From: Marisa cornuarietis
Taxonomy: Eukaryota > Mollusca > Gastropoda > Architaenioglossa > Ampullariidae
DNA length: 64,000 bases
Reading direction: 5' to 3'
Assembly (NCBI GenBank): GCA_004794655.1
Contig: SMMW01000622.1
Coordinates: forward strand, 7,798,501 to 7,862,500
Under the pieces are notes generated by a model. That model was not told the origin of the DNA, searched no databases, and saw only the letters and a program-made list of their open reading frames with translations. Of this stretch, positions 49,138 to 62,989 are shown piece by piece. The translations under genes and the position numbers were made by a program. Position 1 is the stretch's first letter, and each line of letters opens with the position of its first letter.

Positions 49138-52100
49138 TCAAGATGATGACGAAGACAGCACAGTCTCTAAGTTAAGAAGCTGTAGTGTATCATTAATGTA
49201 AGATGAAGTATCTATTGATGATACCACACCAACATTGAATGCCTGCTGTAATAGTGTCTGGGCCTCATCTGCAATGAAAAATGACAAACACATTTCAAAC
49301 TAAACAACAAATTACCAGTAGCATTTGCAAGTGAAGCTGAGATGCATGCTTAAAAAAACACATTTTAAATGTATTACATGAAAACAGAAAGTATATCTGA
49401 AGTGAATGCCAAGATTTAATAATCTATGGATAATATTCATTGTAATGTTTCTCTACAGTTTTGTATGCAAGCATGTCTTGGTTTGTGTCTACAACATAAC
49501 TGTCTGTGTGGCAACTGCAAGCATTCATGACTTGGTGAGGGTCTATGGTATATCAATGCCTGTGTGGCAACTGCAAGCATTCATGTCTTGGTGTGGGTCT
49601 ACAGTATATCAATGCCTGTGTTTTGATTATAAGCATACATGTGTTTGTGTCTCCACGTGTATGTCACTGCCTGTGTTATGTGTGCACACACGCACACACC
49701 TACATGTCTATTTTTATGCAGAGGGAGTGTGCATGAACAAATCATGTTTCAAAATGTGTAACAGACACGTAAGTTACATATTTTACTATCTTTTTACAAC
49801 TCTGAAGCATCCAGAAATGTTATCTCCTTTGTTTTCTCCCTGCTACAATGATCACTTGCTCACCCTGGCAGAAGACTGTGAACTCTGGCAGGTTCTTAAG
49901 AGCTGATATTGCAATGTCTGGATTCTCATGGCCAAGACAGTTTAGGAAGCATGACAAAAAACTGTAAGCCTTCCTGTAAAAATTGTCAGAAGGATGTGGT
50001 TCTGTACAGAGAATTCGAACATGGAACAAAAGTACCAAAAGTGAAACTAAACCTCTGATTATGGCTGAGGAGAAAGGCTAAGAACCATTTCGAACCAGAA
50101 CTTGATCATCATTAAAAATAACCATATGTAAACAACAGAACGCTGTAAAATCTTTCAAACCTAAAAATCTGGTACTCAACAGGCACATAATAACAAATGC
50201 TAAAACAAAATATTCACTAATGATTTTCAAAATCATGTCACTGATCCTTAAACTAAATGCTGCTCACCTTGGAGAATGATGGATACAGCGCATAATTAAG
50301 GTGAAAGCTGTGTTACGACACCGGTCATTTACATGAGTTGTCAGACGCTTTAGATCACTCTGCAAGAAGGAAAAGTCACCATCTAATAAGCTAACAAAAC
50401 ATTTTATATGAAAAGCCTAAAGACAACTAGCCCCTCACCCTCCAAAAAAAGGACTTTCTAAAATTATCGTCTGTATGCTGCTGGAAAAATGTGAAAGGCA
50501 GAGAGAGGAATATGACATCAACTTTGCTAAATAGAATGGATTCTTCACCTCAAAATATTCCAGGACTGCAACTTTGCGCTTGGATGTTTCATCCAGATCA
50601 CTGAGAACTTCAAGCAAATCTGAAATGAGACAGTGACACTCTTCAGGTTAAGAAGATTCTTTTTTTTAGTACAGTGTAATATGATTTGCAAATAATGATA
50701 ATGATGATAAAAAGCACTTTTTTTAAAAACTTGAATAATAAAGTAAAAGTTGCAATGATCATGACTCCTTGAATAATGCACACTATTCTATTTGAGTGAA
50801 TTACCATCAATTGAAGATTCAGATTTGATTTTTGCCAAAAAGGGCTGCAGATATGCAAGGGTAAAACCACTCTGAGCCTTTGAAGGCAAGGTGCTAGACT
50901 CCTCAATCTTGGGCAAAACTTGTGCCTCATCAGTATTGTTTTGGCGTGGGAGAGTTAGTCCTGTCAGCAAGGACTTGAGGTCAGACATCTCAGGGTACTC
51001 CATAGACAGGTCACTGTTTGGGAAAGAAGATTGCACAGGTCAGCAAGTTACATAAAAAGAATGGATAAACCTTTACTGTCAAGCACTAAACTGTTTCTAA
51101 CTAGTCTATTTTAAATTTTGACAAATAACTAAGTTGAAAAATATGTCCTGCTGTGCAAGAATAAATAATCAAGGGAATCCCTGCAAGGATTATTTTGTTA
51201 TGAATTACTACAATTTGAATCTAAATTTGTGCTCTAATAGACAACTATATATTACACCCAGGTTCCAAATTTTATGCCTTGTATTTTACACATGTTACAA
51301 CATATCTTTATGTAATGCATTAGAAAGTCATTGTGATATCACTCTCCTGTTAGGGCCCAATGGCCTAAGCAATAAATATATTCGATTTGATTCGCATCTA
51401 TATCAAACATCCAATCTGTTATTTTGTTGCATTTGAAGATATTTAAAAAGCAGCTGGTCTAATGCCATGCTGTAGATGGCTTTCATTTGTTAATGCTGAA
51501 ATAGATTTTATATGGTAAAAAGTGACAATGACAACTAAAGAAATGTGAATGCTATCTATATTTCTAATAAAATATTGAATTATCTTGACCATTCTACCTT
51601 TGCTTAGAATGCATATATTTTTGTATAAATTTGTGCTTCGTGACAGAACTTCCTAAAGAAAGCGCTCTACTTCAGTCATTTACATGCTTTCACATAGATT
51701 TATTACAAGACAGAAAAAATATCTTGCAGACTACGATATTATATGAGATGCTCTTTAAAAATGGTGTTTGGATTATTGGTGTCTTTATTGTAGGTTTAAA
51801 GAAGCACATATTTAAATACAATGTAATTTAAAATTATCTCTAAACAACTGAGTATATAAAGGCCTAGGATTAAACATAATTTAAATATTTACCATAAAAC
51901 ATGACCTTAGGAAGAATATGTGAAAAAATGTTGAGTTATCGACATTTCATTATTCATATTAACAAGGGAGGCAACTCTACAGCCACCAATTTTTAGATTA
52001 TTACACTCCTGCTACAGTGGAAGAGGAAATGCTAACAAATATCCATACCTAAGAAGTTTAACATACTGCTGAAGCATGCTGCTGGCTCGCTGTGGGTCGT

Positions 52101-55100
52101 GTGTCACAAAGTTTTGGAGGAACATCACAAACTTGGCAACCAGGCTCCCAAGCTGACGAGTTTCACAGCCATGAGCCTGATCATACAATCAGGAAAATGC
52201 CATTATAAGTGACAATACTTTGGAACTGCAGGTGACAGATTTAAGCCCCTCCTCTATTTCCCCTCCCTCACTTTCTCTCTCTCTTGTTTGCATGCTCACA
52301 TGTATTCTTGCTGGCAAACACTGGATAACCTAACAAGGTAGTGGTATTTGAACTTTTTTAGGTGCAAGTTCAGTCACACTAAATTCAACCAAAAAAGTGA
52401 CATTTTACCTTAAACAGCATAAAATAGGCCTCAAGAATGCTAGCCAAGCCGGTGTGCTGTTGGTGGAAGATGTGTGGCTGCAATAATTCCAGCAGACCAA
52501 GCACGTGAGCGAACAGCAACAACAGGTTCCTGTTTTTCATCTCCCCCAGCGACAGCTGGGTGCGGCCACCCAGCACTGCTGCAAGCATGGGCAACTGCCT
52601 GACAAAGCCAAATGTACAACATGATCAGCATTATCTTCTGAGTCTTCCTCTCACTGACAGAAGCTCCAGTAGAAACATCCCACAGTATAGAGTGGACCTA
52701 GGTCTGGCTGCTTCTACTTTAACACCTGCTCTGTCTAGATTTCCCATTAGTGAAATGTTGTGACATCTTTGCACGCTGGAGTTATAATTACCTTTCAAGC
52801 TATTTTTTCTTCAAGGCAAAAATAATTATGAGACAAAAATAACTTTTCGATTATATTGCTTTCATTTTTCCCCCACTATTATTGTATTATATAGCCAGCA
52901 GTCATGTGCAGATGAAAAAACATTGCTCTGCTAATACTTTGAGAAATGCTTTTAAGTTCAAAATCCTTTGAAGCCTCTTTGAATCCAACCAAAACAATTA
53001 CCTACCTCAAAAACAGAGCAGGGTGTCTAGCAGCCAGTTTGCGGCAAGCAATGTTTGCATCGTACATCCTGTTTTCTGTAGCTTTGCCTGGAGCAGCCTT
53101 TCCAAGGACTGTTATGAGGCGATGGGTGATGGTGTCAAGCTACACAGAAAGAAAACAGATATTTGCCACATCTTTGTACTCTATACCTGTCTAATCTACG
53201 TCTGTATAATCTACATCTGCATGCTTCACACCAGCATACTCCATCCTACATGCTTTCAAGAGCAGGACTCACCTGAGAATGCACTTTGTCAGACACAAGC
53301 CACTCAGATGTAAGAGCATTGTTAGGAGGTAGCCATGCTATGATGTAAGGAAAATGCAGATAAAGTTCCTGAAACAGCTCCTGATAGGCTTTTTCTAAAG
53401 ATCTGCAAAAGTTTGAACACCTTAATTGAAATGAACTAATACTTTTAGCATTAAATTAACTTATTGTCAGTTTTCTGCTCTTATTTGCGTGGACTGATCA
53501 GCTTGCTAGAATGCAACACATTGTATTAAAATGGATAACAGACTAAATTGAATAAAACCACAGTACCCTTCAGAGAATATTTTGCCATGAATGGTTCTCT
53601 TTAACCCATTTTTTTTTTTTTGTTCAAGTCCATGACTCTGGAACTGCATCATCGGCAATCCACACATTATTTTTTAAAACAAATAATCATGTTGCAAAAT
53701 ACATTATACATATGTATATTTATTATAAAATATTGATTTTGTTGTAAGCTGTTTGTATATGATGTGTAAATAGGGGTTTTAAAAAAAAATTCATTGCTCA
53801 TGTCAGGATATTGTGACCACAGCTTTCTAGTTCAGTCACCTTCTTTCGCTCAAATTTACTACAGGAGAGCTATACATATATATCTTGAAGAGTGCAGCAT
53901 TTAACGGGTTAAGAAATGTTCTTTAAAATGGTGTGTGACTCATGGGTTTACAATAATGTTTATTTCAAAAAGCAACATGTTTTGTGGAAACCATGCATCA
54001 TAATGCACATTTCTGACACTAGCATGATTAGGCAGTGAATTAACAGTTCTGTTAACCATCCGACAGCTATTGGATACTGGATTTAACATCAATTCCCAAT
54101 ACAAAAAACTAAAATTACAACACTAAAGTAGGTACTGTGTGAATTCCATAACTAATAAATTACCAAATAATTTATTAGCATATTCTGTCTGTTTATGAGT
54201 GAAAAAATATTTTTCCAAATTTCAAGAGGCTTAGACTAATATTTGTGATTGCAGATATCAGCTCTATTTACACTCTTTCAACTGGTTCTAAGAAAACAAT
54301 GAAAAAAAAACTGACAGCATTTTATTGTATTTGTTGCAAGTGTATATATCTGTGTTTGAAAATAACACTTTTGACTGAACAGCACAAAGCATTTCTGAGG
54401 TGACAAGGTTGTAGGAAATGAAGTTGGGGAGGGATACCAATTTATGCGGTGTTTCTTTATCCCTAGCATGTACTAGAGTTTTGCTTAAGCAAAGAAATTA
54501 AAACACAGGAGTCATACCCTTGTAAAGCAGCTTCTTAAAAAGTGCATGCTTACCTTGTAGAAAGGGCAGCTTGGTTCTGAATGTGTCTGACAATGGTTCT
54601 GATTCTATTGTCATCATCACAAATGCATGACAAAAGCAGATCTAGCCGGTTACTTGTTTCAAAACCTTGCTGACCTGAATGTCCAAATGAGCTTTGGGCT
54701 ACAGCATATCTTTCAGTTTGAACATCCAAACCAGTTTCAGTTTCACCCATGTGGTTGCCTTCAGTTGACTTGTTTCGTGACTGACGAGATTCCAACACTA
54801 AAAAGTCCACTAATGCAAGCAGCTGTTCAGTGTTGAGGTTGAGAATATCTTCTTTAGCATCTTTAACACGTTTACGCTCCCGACCCTGCCATATTTTGGG
54901 AATGTGACAACAGGCACACACAAAATCCAGTACTGAGGAAGGGTCCAGTCTGAAAAAAGTGAAAACATCATCCTCTCTGATGAACTGCTCTAAGTGTTAC
55001 CAGAACATGTTTTTCTTCATAAAATTTTATTACAAATCAATATATTATTTTAGAAGAAGAGAATCTGAATATAGTTTTTTTCCAGCTAGTCAAAGCTTAT

Positions 55101-58100
55101 GCATTAAAAGAAAATTTGTCTTAAATCAGAGCAAGTAGAAAATGTCACGAGTGGGGAAAAGGGAGAAAAAAATAGTTCTCTGTGCTAGGATAAAGTTTGG
55201 ACTTACTCTGGCAGCTTGTCTTTCCTGAGGACTCTGCTAAGGCACCTCTGGACTGTGGCCCATTGACTCTGATGGATAAGAAGAGCCAGGAGATAAGGAT
55301 TGCTTCTGTGTTTCTCTGGACTACCTTCCTGGAATGACCCTGGTTTCTTGTCTTTTCCAAATACTAACTGTTCTTGAAGATTTATATTGAAATTAACAAT
55401 TTCTGGGTCAAGCAGCTCCAGCCAGTCTGTGAACAGAGGTACTGACGCTTGCTGTGCCAAGTTCCTGGTGATGAGATCATGCAATTGACATTCCCAGTTC
55501 AGAATTAAAATAGATATTTGTCTGTTGTAAAACAAGAATAGTTGAGAAAATGTATCTTTGCATCAGAGTGTAACACCTTCTCAGTCTCCCATAAGAATCA
55601 AAATGTCTTACTCTTTTTTACTGCTTAGCAGCATGGTACATGCCACAGTGATGCCCTCTGATGTACGATGCTGATGGATGGCTTCCTGCATGTACTGTTT
55701 TACCAAGGGCTCCAAGCGGTCTTTATCCTTTGTAGCCTGAAGGCCTACAAAGCATTAAAAGATGACAAATGACAAGTTGGTAAAAATACGTGCAGTTTAT
55801 ATACATGTACATACAGGCACTGATAATATTCACTCAAAATGTCAACACAGTTAAGTGCCATCTTAAAAATTGTAACCAATTTTCTAGATTTGACAATCTT
55901 TACATAACTGCATGAAATGAGGTCTCTAAATACCCACAGAATGTGTGCATGAATCAATGCAAAGCACTTTTTGGAGACATGTTTACCTTAAGGAGGATGG
56001 CATGCACCAAGTCTGATGGTAGTAAACCAGGTAAATATGGCATTGTAAGTGCATAAATTATGTTATTGTGCCTTCCAGTTTAGTGCAACATTAAAAAAAA
56101 AATAAAATAAAATTCAAAGACACTCACATGAAATGAAGTTTTCTGGGCTGACTTTGCCTTGTGACTTCATGAGGTCAAGATCAAGAGAAGCTTGCCGTTC
56201 CCGTGATACAGGCTTGTCCGGTTTGTTTTTCTCCAAATACTGGGAAATGATTGTTGTTAATGGTGACTGCTGATCTGACCCTGCTGCTTCTAAGATGCTG
56301 CTCAGCATCTGTCTGAGCATTTTATCTGACCTTTCCTGTCCAAGACATGAATGCATGAATCACTTTACATTCTAGTTCTCCATTCAACATTAAAATATCC
56401 AAATATACTTTAAATTTGACAAAAAGGGTTAAATTAAATGTTTTTCCCATTGAATTTAGGGACTGAAAGCTTATAACAAACGTAGTACATACCACTGTTG
56501 ACTGAAGAAGCTTTATCAGGGGACATGACCTGGCTTGGTTCATGAGCAGTTGTTGAGCAAATTCTTGTCCTTGAGCTGACTCCAGTTTCTATACCAGACA
56601 GCATTATTATTGGAAAGGGGATGTGAACATTATAAAAATTAAAAGCAGGAAAGAAAACTTGCTTTAGATATGTCACTGCAAGTAATCAACCATACACAAG
56701 AAAAAGTGAGAGAGAAGATTGTTATTCACTGATAAAACAATGCATAAATTTTTTTATTAAAAAAATAGCAGGCGATGATTACAGACATTCCAGAAGAAAT
56801 AAACAAAAGAACGAAAGGATGAAAAATGGGAGAAGAGACATAGACACTTATTTACAAGATGTAATATTTTTCAACAAAAATTACAGTGTAAAAGTTCTGG
56901 GAAAGAAATCGACGCAGTGTGTAACGATAAAAAAAAAAGCAAAGTGGAAAAAGAAGCCCTCCCCTCCCATCAACCCTGCAAGATTTCAGATCTCAAAAAA
57001 AGGACATCAAACCTTGGTAATAACTTGAACAACAGCTGAGGCCTTTTCTGAGTCTGCTAGCACTATCTAGAGGAAAAAAAAAGGAAATGATAAATTTCTG
57101 TTACATGATTCTGGAAATGTGCTACTGATGGTGTAGCTTCTGTTTTAAATTTTAAGTATGTAAAGAGCAAAAATATTTCTCATCACTTTCTCAAAACATT
57201 TAACACTAAAACAGTGGTTGTTTTAGTATACATTAAAAATGATGAAATATGTCAACTTACATTCCATGGCTAGGATGCTATAACAACTTTATGTGGCTAA
57301 TCAGTTACAAATGTAGTAATTTTATAGTTCTGCTTGAAACTGTTTTTGCTTATATAACAGAATTATGCAGGTAGTGCCACTGTCAAACTCTGTCCGGACG
57401 GTTGCAACAATGCCACAGCACCAGTCACTCTCAGCATTTTTCTGCTGCTTTATAGTTACTCACACACAACCTTACTAAAAGAAATCCTAAATATTTTATT
57501 CAAGCAGTGCCTAAACGTAAAGCCATAGCTCAGAACAGAAGAGCTAAGAGTTGACTAAGAACTCATATGGTGATAAAATTCATGGAGCCATACTTAGAAC
57601 ATGGCTATAATGTCATGACTGTAAACTGTTTTACTACTCAAGGCTTCAACCATAAAACTCTTGAAGAAATGTACTTCAATTGTTGGAACTTTATAGCAGA
57701 ACATGAAAGAAATTTGCAAATCTCCAGTGAAGACAGCACTCAAATCAATATTTTATACCAGCAGCTCAATGAAATTTGTAAAATATCAAGCCAGGTCATA
57801 AAGACTGTAGTATTTGATGTCACAGTACTGTAAACTTTGCTTATAGGTGCTATTTGCCAGAGAGTAAGAAAAGAACATGAATCGATTCTTTATTATGAGA
57901 ATAAGTGTGGAGTCAACATGCTCAATACCATGTAGAGATAGATGTATTTGATGAGTGGATGTAGAAGATAGTAAGAGACTGCATTGTGTATAGTGACCAC
58001 ACCCCTCGGTACATGGCTGTGTATAGTGCTATCATTTCTTGCTGCAACAATTCATGCTTCTCACTGTTCTAGGTACAGACAGCTGTATCATATAAACACT

Positions 58101-61100
58101 TACAAACACCGTCAAAATTTGGTTTTGCTGGCATTTTTTTAAACTCTGCAGGCAAAATAAATAAAAATCATTTACTTCAACTACTTAATAAGTTAGCAGG
58201 CTTCAACATTCTCACTTGCATCAATTGACCCATGCAGCTGTTCTAGTGTTAACTTAATGTTTGTCTCATTTTATCCTGGCAGGCATATTGACAGACTGAA
58301 TGGGTGTTTGCTTGTCTATGATTCTTCGAAAACCATTTTCTACATAACATCAAAACACACAAAGACATCAAAATATAAACAATGTCTTAAGTATTTTTAT
58401 GTACAGTACCTTTAGTAAATTCTGGAACAACTTGGCAGCTTCCTGACTTTTGGTACCTGGGTTGAAAATCTGTCAACAGGTAAGCAAATAAACACAGTTT
58501 TTTATCAGATCTGTTTCTTGAGAACCCTTATCGGACCTAAATCCTATCATACTGTCAGCAAAATTCATGGTTCGAATTCAAGAGATGACACAAATCTTAC
58601 AGCCTAATAACCAGTGTCATCTGGTTGTATGAAAGACTTCATGGTAGCCTCACTAATGCTAAAATAATGACACTTGCTACTACTGCTAATTGCTACCATT
58701 GATGTTTCTACAAAAGTCAGTTTCTCATATGTTCTAAGGTTTCTAGGGTGTTAGTGTTTTATGTTGAGGAATGTTCTGTCCTGTGCATATAGTAACATAC
58801 TTTTGCCAAGTCCTTTGCAAGAGCTGTCTGTGATGAAGTTTCACCCTTTTGTCTATGCATGACGTGCCACAGAGCTGGACCTTGTACTACTTCGTTTGGG
58901 TCTTTTACATTGAGACTGTCATCTGAAAAAAATGCATTTTTTAACATGAGCATCCAATGTTTTGGTCACGTAGACAGCATGATGACAAGCATGATATCCT
59001 TAAGCAGCATACAGTTCAAAATCTAGTAAATGATATGCAGTATCAAACATTTGTTATCTTTTATATCCTGTAATTGTAGCATCACACTCAATTTAAACAC
59101 AATTTTACTCTGACAGTCATGATTGAAAAAAGCCTAACATAAAGCTAGCCTTGTTCCTTTCAACTAATTCAAATGAAGCAGGTGGTGAAGAATTAGTCTG
59201 TCTGACCACTGAAAACCTCCATGATTTAAAAGCTGAGTTTCTTGGGTCATCAGCATGAATGGAATAGAAAAGGAGTGGAGAATGGTATGTGACCTTTGAC
59301 ATCAGTGCACAAGGCCTTATGCATTAGCATCTGCGATTATCTAGACGTGCCCAGTATTGCATAAGTTTGAATGGAAGGATGACTGAAAGAGGGGAAAACC
59401 TGAACATTTTAGGCTCTCATTTCTCATTTGCTATTCTGCCAAATGCTTGCTGCATGATGTTAATGTGATTGCAGTGAATATCCTTCTTCATCTTATTATA
59501 ATTATTTATATGCTTTGTTTCGAGAGTGCAGAAAAGGGACACAAACAGCACCTCTATAAAACAATGCACATAAATGTTACATTTTATTTCCTCTCACTGT
59601 GTGATTTTGAATATCTGCACAAGATTATTTCATTTGAAAGCAAAGGGACATTATGTGCTTCATAGAAGTTGAATACGCTGCACATAAAAACTGGAGGAGG
59701 TGGAGAAAAACTGGTGTTTTACGCCGAGCCAGTAACTAAGGCTATATCATAGCAGGGCAGCAAGCCCTGTAAACAGATGCCACATGCAGAGAAATAACAG
59801 CGTGCCCGAGATGAGAGCTGAACCCAGGACAGCCAACCTTCACTGTATTGGTGACAGGTGCTAACCGTTACCACCGGACTTCCCTCATGCAAACTGGAAA
59901 ACAAACATATCGGACAACAGGTTTGCTGGCTCTCTATACTTTTCTAATTGTTTCAGTGAAATGAATTGCAATAAGCTGAAAATGCAACGTTTCTTGTAAC
60001 CAGTGTCTCTGGTTTTATGAGAATTATCACCCCACCTCCACACACACACTCACAGAGGTATACCAGGTAAACCCATTAGAACAACTAAACAGTCTACTAC
60101 AAATATCGTTTCACAAGAATGTCATCTTTCTACACTCCCTCCCATTCTGCAGGCAATATTTAAATTGAGGTTGAAAAATATGAAGAATTTTAATTTATTA
60201 CTTATTATATTTTATTCCATCTTTTGTTTGAACCTGAAGATTTACTTCAATAACACTTCTCAACATAATCGCATGCAGAAAATTTCTTAGTTAGATTTAA
60301 GTTTGAAAGAAAAAAGTGTTTTTGCCTAGAGGCGACTTGACACTGTGAGGGGATGATTGTGTACAGACTATGTGGGAGGAGGATGGAAGGGGCGAGGAAG
60401 GAAAGGTGTAAGAGTAGGTAGGAGGAGGGTTGCAGTTCCCCGAGGCCACAGTGTTGGTTACTGCTGTTGGTGCGTTCTTCCTTGCTCTGTGTCCAGTCAT
60501 GCTATCCTGTACAAGTTGCCAGATCTCCAACGTTGCACTGTTTCCTAGATTTCCATTTAGTTCTGGACATTATTTTTATTATACTGTTTATTATTAATTT
60601 CACTTTTATTTTGTTGTTACTCTACTTTAACAGTTTATAAGGTTGATAAAATTGTGTTATAATCGTTAAATGAAGACCACATCTTGACTATTATATGTAT
60701 AATTAACCTCTTCATTACACTATAGATATTGTCTTGATATCTTTCAGTGCCTGGGATTATGTTTTATTTTATTTATACCCAGCCAAATTGTAACCTTTCG
60801 CAATTTTATTTCTTTAGGTGGGTCAAGAGATTTAATGTAAGTTGATGCAGTTAGATATCAAAACTCACAAAAACCCCATAAAACCACACAAAAATTCTGA
60901 AGCGAAAATTCTTTGAATTATTTGACCTTTATTTGAATTTGAATTATTTGACTTTTTGTAGTTTGCCAAGATTGTACCCATATGTCAAAATGAAGTCACC
61001 CCTAATGCTGAGAGCATAACCTGGGATTTTCCTGTTAGGAAGAACACCGATCTTTAGATACTTTTATTGACCAAGAGGCTTCCTGTCATCTATTCACACC

Positions 61101-62845
61101 ATAGTCAACATTTTCACAGGAGCCTTATAAGTGTAACTGCATAAAATCTTTTCTTTTTGAAACAGACAGACAAATTCTTGACCAACAGTATCATTTAACT
61201 CGGTTAAACAATATTAGGCCAGCTTTACATGAAGCAAACAGCATTTGGTACTTACCATCAGTAATGTTCTTGCTTGAATGAGCCCAAACTATTAAGAAGC
61301 AAGCAGCATTTTATACTACACATTCTTAGTATTATCACACGACAGTGTCTAACACTAAAGCGACATTATATTCAAACCATCATAGCTCCTCATGAATAAT
61401 AAAGTCACATTTAACAGGTGAATGATCTATAATTTAATACAGTTGTGCCATTTCATTTAAACTATAAATGATCTCAACTGATGGGAATAACACTAATATT
61501 AATAATAATGTTGACTTGCTTAGCTCCTTTATCCACCATCAAACCAGGCTCAAAGCACTTTACAGAAACAACATGCAAATATAGTAACTGCTAAAAGCAT
61601 TAACCACTAGGAATAAATGCTAGGGACATTACTCAGCACAGCTTTTGCTGCATTATGCTTTACAATGAACAGAGACAAAGAGTTTTTAGCAATGCTTGTA
61701 AGCAGTCATGCCAGAATTAAAAAGCAAAATGGGTCCCCGTCAGCAATGGGATCACATGTTAATAGCCATGTTAACTTAAAAATAAAAAACAAAAAACAAA
61801 AAATCAAAATACCAGGAATGGTTCCACCCTCTGTCAGCAGGGAGTAGAATTTTTCTCCAGTGGTGACACCCCTTAAGTGTTGGATGTGAATGAGCTTGGC
61901 TATGTATGCTGGATCTGTCACAGCATGGTGCAAAGAGTTGGGATCGGACTCAGCCGTGTTATCCAAACATTTCAAAAGGCATGACATGCTACTGACTGGG
62001 ATGCCAAAGGACTGGACAAACAGTATCAGTTGGCGAGGGTCCAGCTCTTGTAACGCTGCAAAACAAAGATCAGCAGTCTTTTTTGAGCTGTTGGTTGTTA
62101 GACATTAGGTAGTTGCTGCCTGGCTGAATACAAAAAGAAAATTAATGATAATAATATAAAATACACCTCTCATAAGCTAGAAGCACAGTACAGTGATAAA
62201 GAACAAAGCATATAAGAAAAAATTAACAGATAAAGAAAAAAACACAAAGCATAGCATGCAGGATGTAAAGGTCAGACAGAGGTGGGGAATATCCACCTGC
62301 ACCATATTTTATTTTTTAGAGTAAAATAAGAAACATGATTTACAACCTAATTCTAGAAACAAATACACAGAACAAAGGGAGGGGACAAAAAATTTTCAAG
62401 CATTTAAAGGAAAGAGCATAGATCAGAGGATGCAGCTCAGAAAGATTGTCTAGGCCAAGCCTGAGACTTATTTCAATGTCCCAGAACAGTAAAAGTTGTC
62501 AGCTTTCTATGTTTTCCATCTCTCTCTCTCTCACACATACACACACACATATTCACACACTAACAAGCAGACATGGACACAACATGCTCACCATACACAC
62601 AACATGCAACACACACACACACACACACACACAAAATCAAATGGCAGATATGATGCCCTGCCCACAATCTCCTCTACCTGCTGTCACTAATCGTGGTTCT
62701 GATGAGCGTATCATACGCAGTTTAAGCCAGTCAGGCAGCAACAGCGCCTCTTCTGATGTGTCCATCAGAAAGGCTTTAGGCATGTGATCCTCGAGAGGAA
62801 ACCAGACATCCAGGAGAAATTTGTACATGTCTGCGGCCTCAGCAT
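49138..62845 (-). CDS. INTS1: Integrator complex subunit 1, C-terminal half
   Basis: INTS1 is the large scaffold of the nuclear Integrator complex, which cleaves snRNA and paused nascent transcripts. Exons 5' to 3' on the minus strand: 62845-62678, 62055-61813, 58922-58801, 58469-58410, 57066-57013, 56588-56493, 56335-56128, 55744-55612, 55521-55207, 54949-54554, 53402-53273, 53139-53006, 52598-52409, 52176-52049, 51013-50805, 50619-50549, 50359-50268, 49973-49864, 49268-49138. All phases join, giving about 996 residues; human INTS1 has about 2190, and the N-terminal half lies right of the window. Diagnostic blocks are LLLPDWLKLRMIRSSEP, LILFVQSFGIPVSSMS, VPLFTDWLELLDPE, CCHIPKIWQGR, ACRKLAARHP, AHVLGLLELLQPHIF, LKSLLTGLTLPRQ and ALKNLPEF, each matching recalled vertebrate INTS1. 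The protein ends in a serine run before TGA at 49138. Identity very sure; splice phases consistent. Confidence 0.96.
49456..49720 (+). repeat. 56-bp minisatellite in the last INTS1 intron
   Basis: Units beginning TGYCTGTGT start at 49501, 49557, 49613 and 49668, each followed (less well in later copies) by GCAACTGCAAGCATTCATG and TCTTGGTGTGGGTCTAC. A partial, diverged unit precedes them (about 49456). Periodicity is 55-56 bases. It sits between INTS1 exons 49973-49864 and 49268-49138. Confidence 0.85.
51014..52048. other. INTS1 intron with LINE/SINE-type tail
   Basis: About 1 kb without coding exons. Near 51351-51400, GGGCCCAATGGCCTAAGCAA followed by TAAATATATTCGATTTGATT resembles the 3' end of an invertebrate LINE or SINE family (plus strand). 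The upstream ~200 bases may be its truncated body. Confidence 0.4.
53403..54553. other. INTS1 intron, no gene seen
   Basis: AT-rich 1.15-kb intron. No exon-like or repeat sequence recognised beyond homopolymer runs. Confidence 0.5.
57067..58409. other. INTS1 intron with possible piggyBac-like relic
   Basis: 1.3-kb intron. An 88-codon open frame on the plus strand (57567-57833) begins with FMEPYLEHGYNV...FTTQGFN, which resembles the piggyBac transposase motif EPYLxxGhxVxTDNFxTS. The expected second aspartate is replaced, and the downstream part shows no similarity. Treated as a possible relic only. Confidence 0.3.
59713..59890 (-). mobile_element. tRNA-derived SINE, minus orientation
   Basis: In the INTS1 intron between exons 62055-61813 and 58922-58801. 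Read on the minus strand, the tRNA-like head is TCCGGTGGTAACGGTTAGCA then CCTGGGTTCAGCTCTCA (B-box-like). The body is CTCTGCATGTGGCATCTGTT, and the tail is TATAGCCTTAGTTACTGGCT...GCGTAAAACACC. A second copy in opposite orientation lies at 63386-63548. Short direct repeats AAACTGG (left 59707-59713, right about 59891-59897) are compatible with a target duplication. The conserved tail domain recalls the MetaSINE core described from molluscs (from memory, unverified). Confidence 0.75.
59898..61812. other. Large INTS1 intron, remainder
   Basis: AT-rich. Contains a purine-rich block at 60365-60430 and a reverse-oriented L2-type tail at about 61495-61570 (AATAATAATGTTGACTTGCT ... CTCAAAGCACTTTACA). 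No coding exon recognised. Confidence 0.5.
62519..62634. repeat. (TC)n/(AC)n microsatellites
   Basis: Short TC run at 62519-62533, interrupted AC runs, and an (AC)n run at about 62608-62634, in the INTS1 intron just 3' of exon 62845-62678. Confidence 0.8.
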
Positions 62846-62989
62846 CTATCAAAGACATTAAAATAACTGCTTATTATTTTCATTCAATGAAAATTATAAG
62901 GAATACAAACATACCTTTCTCCACCCCCTACGATTCTTCCTGAATTGGAGAATCAATTTCATTCATTCATTTCTTGATTAGTACTAGCT

